Assembly (NCBI GenBank): GCA_963580455.1
Contig: OY756966.1
Location: 19,347,001 to 19,411,000 of the forward strand
DNA: 64,000 nucleotides
Origin: Euonymus europaeus
Lineage: Eukaryota; Streptophyta; Magnoliopsida; Celastrales; Celastraceae
Direction: 5' to 3'
The stretch's first letter is position 1. Each line of letters starts with the position of its first letter. This document shows, in pieces, positions 34,170 through 47,315 of the stretch. The position numbers and the translations under genes were made by a program. A model generated the notes under the pieces. The model saw nothing but the letters and a program-made list of their open reading frames with translations, searched no databases and had not been told where the DNA came from.

Positions 34170-35930
34170 ATAGATAAGCACCATCCAATTTGCAAACATG
34201 CAGCCGATTGGTGTGGAATTTCTAAGTACCAATGTGGACAAGTTAACCATGTGTGAGAAATGCTAGCAGAGAAATTTTATTAGGTGTATTTCTTTTTGTC
34301 GTGACTCGTGTATGTGGTATCTAATTTGGGAAAAGGTCTTATCCTTTCGGTAACTATTTGAAAGGTAGCAGCAGTCAACTGCTGCTATGGCCCTTCTTAG
34401 TAGAACTTAGTACTGAACTTGAGATATCAAACTTGATTAATACACCAAACGTGTTAGATCAAGCATTACACATTTACACTCCTATTGTGTCAGTTTATGT
34501 TCAATCAATTTTTGTAATCCTTCTGTGTTTTCTGGCTTGAGGAAAGACTCTGTGACTTTGCTGAGGCATATTTCTCATCCATTTCGCTACTTGATTTCCT
34601 GGGGCATGTTCACTATAAAAAAAATTACCTTGCAAATTGGAATGCATTTTGAAATGGTAACTGACCCTGAGCTTCCTGGGCACCTTCTGCTTGAACAATA
34701 CCAGGTAAATTGATTGATTTGACACTAGTTCTTTCTGATGCCTATATAATGCTAAACAGTGGCTATCTTCAACAGCAAATTCTGTTGACATGAATTATTT
34801 ATCTTTTGATTAATCACTGTTGTATAATATGTAGGCTCAACTCATATTTGATGTTCGTGCAGCATTAGATGCGTCCTCTGGTCCTATTCTGCAAGAGGGA
34901 GGCCTGCACTTGGCAACAAAGGTTCTAGATGAATGTATTCGATATCTAGTGAATTGTTGTTTATAGTTGCATAGGGATAACCAGCTACGTTTTCAGATAA
35001 TGACAAGCGGATTACTTGGTGGTGATCAAGTTGCAGTGAAACGTATATTTTTGTTAATTTCTCGCCCACTGAATGAATTTAAGGATCTACATTACCATTC
35101 ATATGAAGAGTGGGTCTATTAATTCATAAATTTTTCCCTGTATGGAGGGAGCAAAATATATTTTTTGGCTTCTTTTATATGCTTTTTTTTTTTTGAAAAA
35201 TTATTGTTGTTAATTACTGATATAACCGATCAAGATAAGACTTTTGGCTGCGCATGCGTCTCTCAAATGTTACACGCACGCATTCTTGAGGAGACATCAT
35301 AGTGGGGTTCCTGATGAGTATCTAGCACTATTGCCACTGTTTTCAAAATGTTCACAAGTTCTCTGGGAAAGTATTGGATCAGTGTTTTGAAGGACTACGA
35401 TTATATTTGCTTGAGCTTGAATACTAAGAAAAATGTAAGCTCTACGACATGTGATTTGTTCTCTTGCCCCCACACCCCCACCGCAAACACTACCTCTCCC
35501 TTTTCTTTTCTTTTTTTACATGAACTTTCTGGTGTTCATGGTGCTTTTGTAAGGGTTTTTCTTTTTTTTTCTTATCATTTTCTCTTGACGTGGAATCCAT
35601 TCCTTGAGGGAAATCCAGTCACCTCTAGTTTCATCGAAATTGCGCCCTAGTTTAGACGCAGCATGGCCAGTAATCTTGCAAGGACTTGCTTTAAATGCAG
35701 TTCCTATAATTGGGTACTGCAAAACATGTGTTGAAGTTACATCAGAAACTTGTTTAATATCTGGACAACGCATGCTTGAATTGGAGTCTGAAGATTATCG
35801 GTTTCTTTGTGGATTTTCTCTCTTTGTTTGTTCTGTTTCAGGCGCAACATCCTGCTCTTAATAGACAAATCCCCAATTGAAGAGACAAATTCTCCAGGCT
35901 GGAAGTTATTTGAAATAGTTTCGGTGTGTG
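34170..35930 (+). pseudogene. SWEETIE: SWEETIE/HEATR5-like gene fragment
   Basis: Exons in order match this large HEAT-repeat protein: FANMQPIGVEFLSTNVDKL; DPELPGHLLLEQYQ; AQLIFDVRAALDASSGPILQ, GGLHLATKVLDE; MTSGLLGGDQVAVKRIFLLI, SRPLNEF; LLAAHASLKCYTHAFLRRHH, SGVPDEYLALLPLFSK; LGKYWISVLKDYDYICLSLN; IQSPLVSSKLRPSLDAAWPV; AQHPALNRQI. The frame shifts near 35345, 35610 and 35825, and stops occur, so it is broken. In Arabidopsis SWEETIE affects trehalose and sugar metabolism; animal HEATR5 acts in clathrin/AP-1 trafficking. Only a few hundred of >2000 residues are present. A foreign ~110 bp segment near 34520-34630 interrupts it. Confidence 0.75.
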
Positions 35931-36599
35931 GAATATCTCTATTGGATGACTTTTAGCCCTGAGGACAGAAAAGTAATACTAGAATCCATCAGCTTAGAAC
36001 TTGTTATGTATTGAGAATATTGTTCATTGCTCAAACTAGGTGGTAGTTTTAGCAATACTAATTGTAGGTACCAAAACTTGCCTGACTGTATATGATAAAA
36101 TATGCAATAGCAATTGCATTAAAATATTTTGATTTTTGACCATCACTGAGTATATCTAAAGCTTATTTAGGATTGACCACACTTGCAAATGGCTGTTATT
36201 TTAGTTTTGAGGAACTCTGGTCTTCCTTTATTATTTGTCCTTCATAATTTATGTCTTTCCAGTGGCTTATTGCTCAATATGGAAGTAACTACGTCTACAT
36301 ATGAAAGTTTATGGTCAGTCTGTTTTGTAGTTTTGTTAATTAACATTCTTGCTACATATTTTATAATTTTGAATATAAGAGTATGGTTGGCTTGCTGCTC
36401 AGAGCTCTGCTGTCAGAGAGCATGAGAGAGGTCCATGCTTAGTCTGGGATATTTATTTGCATAATAGATCACTTTCTGGGAGATTTCATTGTTCATGTGA
36501 ATGCGAGCATGGTTTATCATATAATTTTTCCCCCTGCCATGTGCTTTAGTTAAAGACTGAATAAGAGGGATGATCCATTGATTGTTGATGCCCACATTA
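35931..36599. other. no supported gene; AT-rich
   Basis: Nothing recognisable. It may contain decayed intron or exon material of the SWEETIE pseudogene. It ends at the poly-T of the minus-strand LINE. Confidence 0.4.
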
Positions 36600-38202
36600 C
36601 CCTTTTTTTTGTACGTGCAATATTTTGGCTGTGGTTTTGAATCGTGATACAAGCCCTAAATGAGACGAGATAATCCCTTTCTAGCTAACAAATGGGCCAC
36701 ACCATTAGCATCTCTTCTAGTATGAGTCACTAATATCTGACAGGAAGCCAAAATATCTTTCTTTTCAAGAATAATAGCACCCCATGGAGATAGATTAGAT
36801 GAGGTATCTTGCATGTTCAAGTCTTCAATAATTCTCATACAGTCACCTTTCAAGATAAAATGTCGAATACCCAGCTCTTTTGTGAATTTCAAAGCCATCA
36901 ACGCTGCAAAAGCTTCTGCTAGCGTGGCCTGGATAAAAACTTGTCTGTGATCCGCACAAGCGGCCAATGGAACACCTTCCGCATCTCTTATACTGCAGCC
37001 CAACCCTGTACTTCTTCTCTCTTGGTTAGAAGCTGCGTCAAAATTGATTTTAAAAGTACCCAGACCAGGCTTCCTCCACTGCACAAGGGAAGACAAGGCT
37101 GCATGGTGATCCACTTCCTCTATCAACCTTCATCCCTAATGGCCAAGGCCTCCATTTAAAATTTGACTCACAGGTTCTCTAGGGGGAACTATCTTATCTC
37201 TATGAAGAGTTAAGTTTCGTCCTTGCCAGATGACTCTTAATGTGGTAGCCAACTAACCCAAATCAGAAGGGCCAAGACGGTTAGAGTAAGCACTCCAAGC
37301 TTCTTGAATAGAGGAGAAAAACATTGGAAGCTTTTGAAATTGGATCGGGCAGGAACAAAAAATCCTAATAGCTTGCTTGCTTGCATTGGAAAAGGCTATG
37401 CAACATAGATTCCTCATAAGAGTTACAAATTGGACAAGTCACCTCATTTCCAATCTTCCTTTCGAACAGGTTCAAAACTGTGGGTAGAATATTATGAGCC
37501 AGCCTCCATATGAAAATCTTTGTTTAGGGAGAGCACTGTAGCTTCCAAATATCACCCCATTGACCTATATTGTATTCCATTGACGAGCTTGGTTCATTTG
37601 AAAGCTGAATCCGATACCCTTGTGATACCCACTTCGAACCGAATAATGACCATTAGCAGCTCCATTCCATATAATCATATCCTCCCCTCCATGAGGATTA
37701 ACCGATTGTTGAATGATCAACTCTGCATCACTCTCACAAAAAAGAGCTAATATAATAGGCGGATTCCACCAACCACTCTCTTGATCTATCAAGATATCCA
37801 CTGTTTCATCAATTGAGATTCCATATTTAACAGCAGTTGGAGAGAAGGTAAAGGATTTTGAGGACCATTTATCTTTCCAAATGCGAGTAGATCTACCATT
37901 TCCTATTCTCCATTGCAGCCCATTACCAGTAGCTTTCTAGCTGAGCAAGGGCTCTTCCAGATAAAAAAAGAGTTAGCTGCTGGATCAACCTCTAAAAAAA
38001 AGTCATTCCGAAAGTATTTGCCTTAAGCACTCTAGCCACCAGAGATTAGGGATGTTTAATGATACGCCAGCCCTGCTTTTCAAGAAGAGCCTCATTAAAG
38101 ATTCAAAAATTCCTAAAACCAAGGCCCCCATCCTCCTCTTTGGCTTACAAAGTACATCCCAAGGAAGCCAAGACATCGATTTTGCATCAGGATCACCTTT
38201 TC
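36600..38202 (-). mobile_element. 5'-truncated LINE
   Basis: A run of nine T's at 36603-36611 is the A-tail of a minus-strand LINE. Reading away from it are a short 3' UTR, the RNase H domain (36656-37126), a zf-RVT region (37440-37801, with GAANGHYSVRSGY), and the end of the RT (38003-38200, WLPWDVLCKPKRRMGALVLG). The element is cut at 38203, where the direct-repeat segment from the 26-kb region begins. Stops in each part make it inactive. Confidence 0.8.
36656..37126 (-). pseudogene. LINE RNase H-like domain (RVT_3), frame open
   Basis: 156 codons hold GTFKINFDAASNQERRSTGL, RDAEGVPLAACADHRQ, ATLAEAFAALMAL, FILKGDCMRIIEDL, and a final HTRRDANGVAHLLARKG. The catalytic acidic residues (D in NFDA, E in LAEA, D in KGDC, D in RRDAN) are all kept. 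It is the C-terminus of the LINE pol. The upstream RT is broken, so the open frame is a fragment and not a gene. Confidence 0.8.
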
Positions 38203-39485
38203 GCTCTGGCTCCAGATGTGGATAAGGACAAAAATCATGCAGGAATATCACGGTAGCATGCTGATTAGATGCTTACTCTGTTTGGGGTTGAAATTTCATA
38301 GCAGCAGGAGGTTTAGTTGAGCACTCTGGTCTTGAGTGGTAATGCTGGCTATGCCATGCTGGTTTTGTGTTGCTTATGTTGTGTTTTTGAGCCTATATTA
38401 CTGATTATGGGCTGTCTGGTGTAGCTTTTTTGAATCAGGTTGCCTTATATAGACGCATAGGCTTAGCTATTCCAATGTATTGATGCTTATACTGTATTTC
38501 ATTTTCCCTCCACCTCTTGGTGGCTTGTGCTTCTATTAGTACATTTGTACTGTTTCATGTGGCAGTTCAATTCAATGGTAGGTCTTTGACCTTTTCACAC
38601 AAAAAAAATTGAATTTAGCTACGTACTATCTAATATGATAAGGATAAATGTCCCAAAATTATTCTATACACAATGTTCATAGTCTATGTGGCATGACACC
38701 TCATCATGCCACATAGATTATTAAACATTAGTTAATGTTATACTTCCCAAGAAAAAGTTCTAATTCTTTCTAAAATTTGTAGTCTTCCTGCTTCTCTCTC
38801 TTCTCAACAGTACATATTATCATAGTTATTTCATTGGGAGTTGTGACATTGGGGGCTATGTAATTCATAGGTATGGAAGAATTATGCATTATTATACCAT
38901 GTTTTAATTTGACAGTGGCTTATTATCTGTCCTATTACATTGTGGTTAAATGTTATTAATGGGTTGGTTTTTGAAGTGGATTTTAGTCGTTTTTTCTGCA
39001 TTGCATTATTTCATTGTGGTTTTATTCTTATCAATGAAGTCCGGGCATTATTTCATTGAGAGCTACTAAAGTTGAGAATGCAATACAAAAATAATGCATT
39101 TGATTGAACAATGTAATATGACAAAAACACAATGTATTACAATTTATATTCCCAGAATACAATGTAATGCAATCATTCATTTCGTGGAAATAAGATACTA
39201 ACAATTGGCCACAATGTAATACAATTTGTCAGTCTAAAAAATAATGACAGTGTCACAATGTTTCTGAATCTGCCACCCATATCCCACAATGCATTTGCAC
39301 CTGTCAATGTCATTCTAAATTGTATTTCAATCCACAAGCCCTATGGCACAGTGTATTTTAACCTGCAATTTCATAATCACAATGTATTAAGACTTCAAAC
39401 TAGGGCTCTCATTACTCTTAATTACATTGCCACAGATTGATTACCACTAAGATTACAGTGTAAGTTTATGGTCTAATTTCTGACA
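38203..39485 (+). repeat. direct repeat copy 2 (LINE tail plus MULE left end)
   Basis: This is the second copy of the 26245-27605 segment, at high identity. It is joined on its left to an opposite-strand LINE and on its right (after TTTCTGACA) to unrelated MULE interior in place of the CHY1 fragment. Confidence 0.9.
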
Positions 39486-40271
39486 GAGTGTAATAACAAA
39501 TAAAATAAAAAATATCACAAATACTATGAATCTCAGTGTTAGTTCAATGATAAAATGAATGGAATAAAAATCACAAAGTAATTAAGAAAAAAACCCATTG
39601 AAGAATGTAATTGAAAAAAAAATCAACAAAAGCCCAAAATCACAAGATCTACCTCAATAATTAGACATAACTCATGAGTTTTTTAAAAAATAACACCAGA
39701 AATTCAAGGTACCCTGTAGATGTTACACAACAAGTGGAATATTAATTATTTTATGTTTGAAGGTTGTATCTTATTTGTTTAATTAAAATTTATTACTCTG
39801 GGTACCAATATATGATTCTGCTAAGTCAGTCTGATCTGATATTAAGTAAGTTTGCTAGTCATTATATATTTTTCATGTCATATAAATAACTCCGAAAAAA
39901 ATTTGGAGGTAGCTGTTGGCTTAGTCATGTCCTGGTTTCGCCCCTATCCGCGCCCACATAAATTCTCAATTTACCACATAAACAAATACAATCCCATTTT
40001 TCTTAAATGCTCTCTCTCTCTCATCAGTCACTCATTTTCACTCTCCTCTCTCTCACTCTCACACAGAGGCACGTGAATAGTGACATGATCAGAATTCAGC
40101 GGTCGGTTCAATCGAAAAATGGCTGGGTCTTGTGCGTATCATCACAAGAAGACGAACGGTGGCATCGATGCACGAAGATATTGTCAGAGTTGGTCGGATC
40201 TATCACTTTTCTCTAGCGGAGGCCACCATTTTAAAGCCTTTTTTTTGACAATTTAACTGACATTTGAGTGC
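39486..40271. other. MULE 2 interior, possible captured sequence
   Basis: The first part is AT-rich. From about 39,930 the DNA becomes leader-like: a (CT)n-rich tract at 40007-40060, then an ATG frame (MAGSCAYHHKKTNGGIDAR, about 40121-40257). I do not recognise the family. A captured 5' gene end is possible but unproven. Confidence 0.3.
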
Positions 40272-40276
40272 GAGGG

Positions 40277-42228
40277 TGTAACATCCCGAACCTTTCGGAT
40301 AACCTGTAGTGGTAGATGTGGTAAGATAAGTGATGTCATGTGTGACTTAAATTTGATTGAAATATTTTTCATAAATTCTAGAGTGAAATTAAAAATTGTG
40401 GGCGCAAGAATTGTCAAAAACGAGATTTAAATGAAATTAATATGAATTTTAGAAGTTAAATAAGAAAATATAATAATAGGATAATGGCAAGATGGCAATT
40501 AAGTAGAGGTATTCAGTGTAATTAAAGTGAAAGATCAAGGACATAACAGTAAAGACAAATTTAAGAATTAAAAATATAAATATTTTTGGAATTTCACGGA
40601 ACCCGAGGCAAAAACCTAAACCAAAATATGAAAACCTAGAACGGAAGGAGGCGGTGACGAAACTCGTCGTTGTCACTGCCGGCGATGGTTCGAGGATCTG
40701 AGACCACCCAAAGGACGAGGTGAGTGCAACGAGTGCAAAGGTGTCGTTTTCGGATGGAATGGTGGAGTTTTAGGCCGCCAATCATGGAGGAGAAGTTGCG
40801 GCTACTGTGGACTTCAAAGCCGGATTTCGGCAAGATCCGGCCACATTTCAGGTAACGGATGACGGCGTGGCGTCTCCCTCATTGTTCTCTACCGTTTCAT
40901 GCCAGCGGTGCTCGCCACCGTGCCCTTGGCCGGAGTTGACTCGTTCTTGATAGAAACCGGGTCTGTTAGACCCAAAACTGCTAACAACCGGGTCAAGCTG
41001 ACCCGATTGAATATTAATTTAATTAATATAAATTAATGATATTAATAAAAGAGAATTAGGTATTAAATTATTGATAAATTATTGTGGGTATTATATATGT
41101 TCAGGAATCAATCTTTCTAATTAAATTATCAGGATTTACGGGAGCACACCAAGTAAGTATTGTCCAACTGCATTACGGAACATTGTAATTTATGAATTTT
41201 TTGCGTTATTTTCTGTGTAATTGTTTGACTATGGATACATATTTGATCGAAATTCTATGATGAGTTTGAAATTGTGGAAAGTGTTATTTGTATGATAGTT
41301 CTTGTACTGCTGAGTTGTTTATATGATACTGAACTGGTGATGATATGTTTTAAATGTGAATTGTGAACTGAGATAGTCTATGTTGGTCGACTATATGTAA
41401 ACTGCAATCTATTGTGTGATGATATATTGAGGATATTTTGAGGTAACATTTATTGGTTGCTCTACATGAAGCATGACATGTCATGACATACACGGCATAC
41501 GCATAAAAGAAAATTGTTTTACGAATTTTTACGAATCTAGTACATCTGCTACAGGTAGGGTATATGTTGACTGGAAAAGGAAAAAGAAAAAAGAAAATAT
41601 TTTATTGACTGGAAAGTGTTCTTTGGTAGAATTCTTAATCAAAGAAAAAATCCCGACCGGTTGCTTTGTAGCAGTGTATTTAGGTTAAGGGCCCAAGTAT
41701 TGGAAAAATGATATAAATGTATGATTGCTCTCTAAATAAATGGTTCACGTGCATTCATGAATAAATATTACTTGTTGGGCCTCGGCTCACTATGTTCCGT
41801 GATGTAGGTTATGGTCTCTCAGATGATTATGTTGACTTAGATGTTGATTGTATCGCCATAGATCCATGAAGAAGATGCTCATGTGACGGAAGCTAGTTTC
41901 ATTGAAGATTGTTTAATTAAGTATTAAATTTATTTATGCCCTTACTGTTAATAGCTTTGATGTATGGTAATAAGTGTAAATTCGGGAATGAGGATTAAAA
42001 TTATAATATTCACAGTAGTATACGTAGATGATATTAATTGGGTGTTACTGCTTATTTAAAATATATAAGATGACGCTTTTATTTCAGATTAGGTTATTTT
42101 AATAAATTTGGTGGAATTGTTTATTGAAGTGGACTTATATTAAATGTAGGGTGAGTTTATATTGTATTGTAGGTAGCGTTTTGCACTACGAGCCCGGGAA
42201 TTGGGAATTCGTGGGACAGGGCATTACA
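40277..42228 (+). repeat. 5' LTR of the non-coding element (1952 bp)
   Basis: This is the full-length LTR. Compared with the 3' LTR it has about 750 extra bp between the 'ctaccgtttcatg' block (near 40900) and the 'tagcagtgtatttaggtt' block (near 41668). It contains a GC-rich stretch at 40640-40975 and pre-PBS text 'gagcccgggaattggg'. Confidence 0.9.
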
Positions 42229-45200
42229 GTTGGTATGAAAGGAACAATCCTTTAAAATAAGATATATATATATATATATATACATATATGACGAGTGGAT
42301 GTTTAGTAAAGTTACATGAGCATCATGGATCGGCACAGCCATCAACAAGTAAGTATTTTAAAATTTATTACCTATAGTTATGTAATGAATGTTTGATTAT
42401 TTGTGTATGCCTTCTAGAATGTGTACACGTATTGAAATATATTAGTGTGATTTGAAATAATTATACGATTTATGCATGAGTAAGAAGAGGAATTGCAATA
42501 GGTCAATGTGGAGAACTAGTAGATTGTGATAATTAAATGCTAGAAGGTATGTGATAGGTGTATTCATGATTAAGTTATGGTTAAGGGAATTGGATGATAC
42601 ATTTTTATGTAGCCTTGTGTAATTTATTAAATGAATGATCAATGTGGGATCTTAAATTGAGTTAGGATTTTCGATAATTACCTATATCTGTATAAGATCG
42701 ATATGTTGGTGGAATTTCTATGAAGTTGGAGATAGAACTACGAATTGAGTATTAAGAAATGAATGAAGGACCTGTGATACACGACCACATTGGATTATAT
42801 CGACCTTGACATGATAATATGGTAAGTGCTTGGATAGAGATGAATGAACTGCAGGTACATAAAATGAGGAAATGTGATTGGCTTTACAGAGTGATAGTAT
42901 TAGGATGATTTAAATTGGAATGAGATAACAAGGTGCGATGAGTGGAATACTGAATTATCACATAATAACTTATTTTGGGTCACCATGGTATCGAAGGAGG
43001 ACTGTCAACAATGTTATTTAGCATAATAACTTAATACTGGTAGTGATATTTATGACATCATGGGTATTTTATACACCGGCTTGAGGGAAGTTAAACTCCA
43101 ACAGTATTACATGTATTTAAAAATATTTAAATTAATAGAAATTGTACTATTAATTATCCAAGGTGAATGCAAAATTATCTGTCTCTATGAGTCTTCTGGT
43201 GTGGTATAATATATGGATACTTAATTAAAATATTGGCGTGAATATTTTTGGAATCGTGCATTCAAATGAGGTGTAATATTGTTTATTATGTTTTGCTTCA
43301 ATATAGTATTTATTTTACACACATAAGGATGTTTAATGAATCGATTGTGTGAGTTATAAGATGTAGTTATTGAGAGTAATATGTTGTTTAATTGAAGTAT
43401 ATTGGTGAAATGGAATGGTGTGGAACTCGGTAAATTATTTTTAGTAAGTTAGTTATAACAGATAAATAAGTTGCATGTACTATATGATGGAATTAAAGAA
43501 AATAATATTGAAAACATAGGACACCAAATTAAGGATAGATATGAGGGGGTATTGATGGTCAAAAATTATACAAGTTGGCAGAATGATATTTAGATTTAAA
43601 TAAAGTAAATCTAAGTGATGAATTTTATAGATAGATATTCTTAATTTTAGCATAGTCTAAGAAATGGATGAAAATAATAATAATGATAAAAAAAAATAAT
43701 GAACCCTTGGAATTGGAAGTAAATCTATGATAATTCATGGTAAATTAAAATACATTATTAAGACTAGAGTATGGAGATTAATACTTACTTAGAGTATTTA
43801 AAGTGGAGGAAGTTATCACAAACTTGCAATAAAGAAAATGTATTTATAATCGATATAAGGTAGTAACCGTTAAATTGAACGGGTGACCAAAATCAAATGA
43901 CTTATGATAAAGATAAATTCGCGTTGATCCATAATATCGAATATTAAATTTCTCAAATCATAGATAAATTAAATGACGCTATAAAGGAATTTAAGGTAAA
44001 AGAGATATTAGTGAAATTACATAATAACACTAGGATATATCGATGTTACTTTAGTAAGTACAAAATGCCTAAATGGAGAACTGTAACTATTTTGGGAACA
44101 ATGTATGATTCAATATTTTGAGTGGTGATATTTTAACATAAATGAAAAGTGAGTGATTCGTGATAGGAATTAAGTAAGTATTATATGAATCGTTGAGAGT
44201 ATATTTGTACTCAAATGTTTATCTAATAGGAATGCAAAATTTTCATAAAAGCATGTATATTTCTCTTGAATACAATATGCATATACATGTACATAAGAAA
44301 TAGGTGGCACTAGCATAAAGTGATTGTATATGGAGTAGTGGGTATGTACTGTGTGTGTATATATATATATTTATAGATAGATAGATAGATAAAAGAAAAA
44401 GAAAAGAAAAAGAAAGGCTAATGTTGATAATATATAATTCTAGCATGTATGTACGTATACATGCATGACATATCTAATTGAGTTAAATACTACGACTATT
44501 ATTATTGATAAGTAATGGTGGACAATATTAGGGTGATGCAGTACTATAGTTCATTATTAATGTATATAGGACGATGTTTAGATAGATAATATTTTAGCAT
44601 AGACTAAACGTAAGTGCTCCATTGTGAGTATTAATTAATTAATCATTATATGAATTCATTGTGTTTATATATATCATAAAACTTAATTAGATAAACATGT
44701 AAAATTATTCAGATGTTGTGTGGGTGTGCCTAGAATGTATCAGTAGATATACATGTACATTGGAAATAAGTTAAACAATCCAAGTTTTCACATAAAGAGC
44801 GATTAGTATGCACTATATAGTATGAATATTGAAGGAACCGGATTATACAAAGAATGCGTAAACGAGAACACAATGGTGACACCAAACAAATTAGGCACTA
44901 TAGGATTAGTTGAGGAAGTAACACACATAAATACGAAAAACTTGATGAAGGCGATAGTCAATGATAAATTATACAAGTAGTTGTACTCATAAATGAATTA
45001 AAATTAATAAAATTGAATGATATTTTCTTTATGTGGTAAGGAATAGGCTTTTTGTTGTATTTTTTTAAAATAAATTAAGTATTTAATATGCTTACCTGGG
45101 TATGGACATTAATTTCAAATCTCAACTAAAAGTAAAGTCATGGTTTTGACTATAATAACTGATATTTAACTATGATATTTACAGGAAATGTTGCTCCGTC

Positions 45201-46128
45201 GTTTAGTTGATTAATTCTACATAGGGACTTGTAATTAGGTTGAAGTTATTGAAGTAATTGTGTATTAAATGAATATCCTTCTATATGTTGTTGCTCAACG
45301 GTGAGATAAGTATATAATGAAATGTGAGTAGAGCTCCGGCTTATAGGCCTTGGGGTTACAATAATTGTTGTACTTTACATTATACCTTGATATTGTCATA
45401 TTGTGAATTTAGTTGTGTATACGTGTATGTAAAAATGTGTGCATTGTTGTTTTTGTGAATTTATTGTTTGTACTATATTATAAAAATATTTATATTGATG
45501 TATATAAAATCATTGTAAACTCGTGATAATTAATTTTGAATAAATAGTTTGGGAATGATTAAGGTTGGGTAAGGAAATAGTAAGAAATGAAATATGATGA
45601 AATTAGATGTTGGGGTATTTAAACTGAATTCACAGTTTTATTATAATTAATATAATGGATAAATTTTTTATGTCTATGCGTTGGAGAATATATTTTTATG
45701 TATGGGTTGATGGTTTAAAAAAAAAGATCAATATAGTGGTAATAGTTATAGGTTAGAGTTTCTGATGATTATCAGTGTAGGTAGCATGACATAGTATTTC
45801 AGGATGTAATGCATCTTAGTAGTGTAGGTGGGAAAATGTGATGGCTTTGTCATTGGAGCTATAGTAATGATAAATATAGTATATAGTAATACACAGTATT
45901 ATGTGCATGAAAGGTACGACTCGGTTATGCTAGAAGAAGTGTGACTTTATTGTGCGCGAAAGTTAATCTCACCCAAGTGATCAATATTTTATATAAGATC
46001 GATAGATGATGGGCAAAGCTAAAAAAAATAAAAAAATAAAAAAATTAATGGAAGGAATGAGAATTAATAACCTGAAGTTGATTTCATACGCAAATTTCAA
46101 GGATGAAATTTTTATAACGTGGGGAGAC
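42229..46128 (+). other. non-coding interior of the LTR element
   Basis: Long AT-rich sequence without an ORF resembling any retrotransposon protein on either strand. The PBS at its left edge resembles TGGTATCAGAGC, as in initiator-Met-primed elements. The right edge carries 'caaatttcaaggatgaaatt' then the PPT, a relic of the gypsy box. A (TA)n occurs at 42263-42281 and a GATA repeat at 44370-44392. Confidence 0.75.
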
Positions 46129-47315
46129 TGTAACATCCCGAACCTTTCGGATAACCTGTAGTGGTAGATGTGGTAAGATAAGTGATGTCATGTGTGACTT
46201 AAATTTGATTGAAATGTTTTTCATAAATTCTAGAGTGAAATTAAAAATTATGGGCGCAAGAATTGTCAGAAACGAGATTTAAATGAAATTAAAATGAATT
46301 TTAGAAGTTAAATAAGAAAATATAATAATAAATAGGATAATGGCAAGATGGCAATTAAGTAGAGGTATTCAGTGTAATTAAAGTGAAAGATCAGGGACAT
46401 AACAGTAAAGACAAATTTAAGAATTAAAAATATAAATATTTTTGGAATTTCACGGAACCCGAGGCGAAAACCTAAACCAAAATATGAAAACCTAGGACGG
46501 ACGGAGGCGGTGACGGAACTCGTCCTTGTCACCGCCGGCGATGGTTCGAGGATCTGAGACCACCCAAAGGACGAGGGGAGTGCGACGAGTGCAAAGGTGA
46601 CGTTTTCGGATGGAATGGTGGAGTTTTAGGCCGCCAATCGTGGAGGAGAAGTTGCGGCTACCGTGGACTTCAAAGCCGGATTCCGCCAAAGATTCGGCCA
46701 CATTTCAGGTAACAGATGAACGCGCGGCCTCCCTCATTGTTCTCTACCATTTCATGTAGCAGTGTATCTAGGTTCAGGGCCGAAGTACTAGAAAAAGGAT
46801 TTAAATGGTTGATTGCTCTCTAAAGAAATTGTTCACTTGCATTCATGCATAGATATTACTTGTTGGGCCTCGGCTCACTATGTTTCGTGATGCAGGTTAT
46901 GGTCTCTCAAATAATTATGTTGACTTAGGAGTTGATGGTGTCGCCATAGATCCACGAAGAAGATGCTCATGTGACGGAAGCTAGTTTCATTGAAGATTGT
47001 TTAATTAAGTATTAACTTTATTTATGCCCTTACTGTTAATAGGTTTGATGTACGGTAATAAGTGTAGATTCGGGAACGAGGATGAAAAGTAGAAGATTCG
47101 CAGTAGTATACGTAGAGGATATTAATTGGGTGTTACTGCTTATTTGAAATATATAAGATGACGCTTTTATTTCAGATTAGGTTATTTTAATAAATTTGGT
47201 GGAATGTTTATTGAAGTGGACTTATGTTAAATGTAGGGTGAGTCTATATTGTATTGTAGGTAGCGTTTTGGACTACGAGCCCGGGAATTAGGGTTTCGTG
47301 GGACGGGGAGTTACA
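46129..47315 (+). repeat. 3' LTR of the non-coding element (1187 bp, internally deleted)
   Basis: Same termini as the 5' LTR, but missing about 750 bp internally: 'taccatttcatg' is joined directly to 'tagcagtgtatctaggtt'. Confidence 0.9.

Larger units (their letters stand above)
40277..47315 (+). mobile_element. complete non-coding LTR retrotransposon (LARD-like), TSD GAGGG
   Basis: Two direct LTRs, 40277-42228 and 46129-47315, both run TGTAACATCCCGAACC...TTACA. They are flanked by GAGGG at 40272-40276 and 47316-47320. A primer site (TTGGTATGAAAGGAAC, from 42230) and a purine tract (GTGGGGAGAC, to 46128) are present. The 3.9-kb interior has no gag or pol motif. By eye I count four differences in the first ~200 bp of the LTRs, so the insertion is fairly recent. 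It must have used enzymes from another, probably gypsy, element. Confidence 0.92.
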
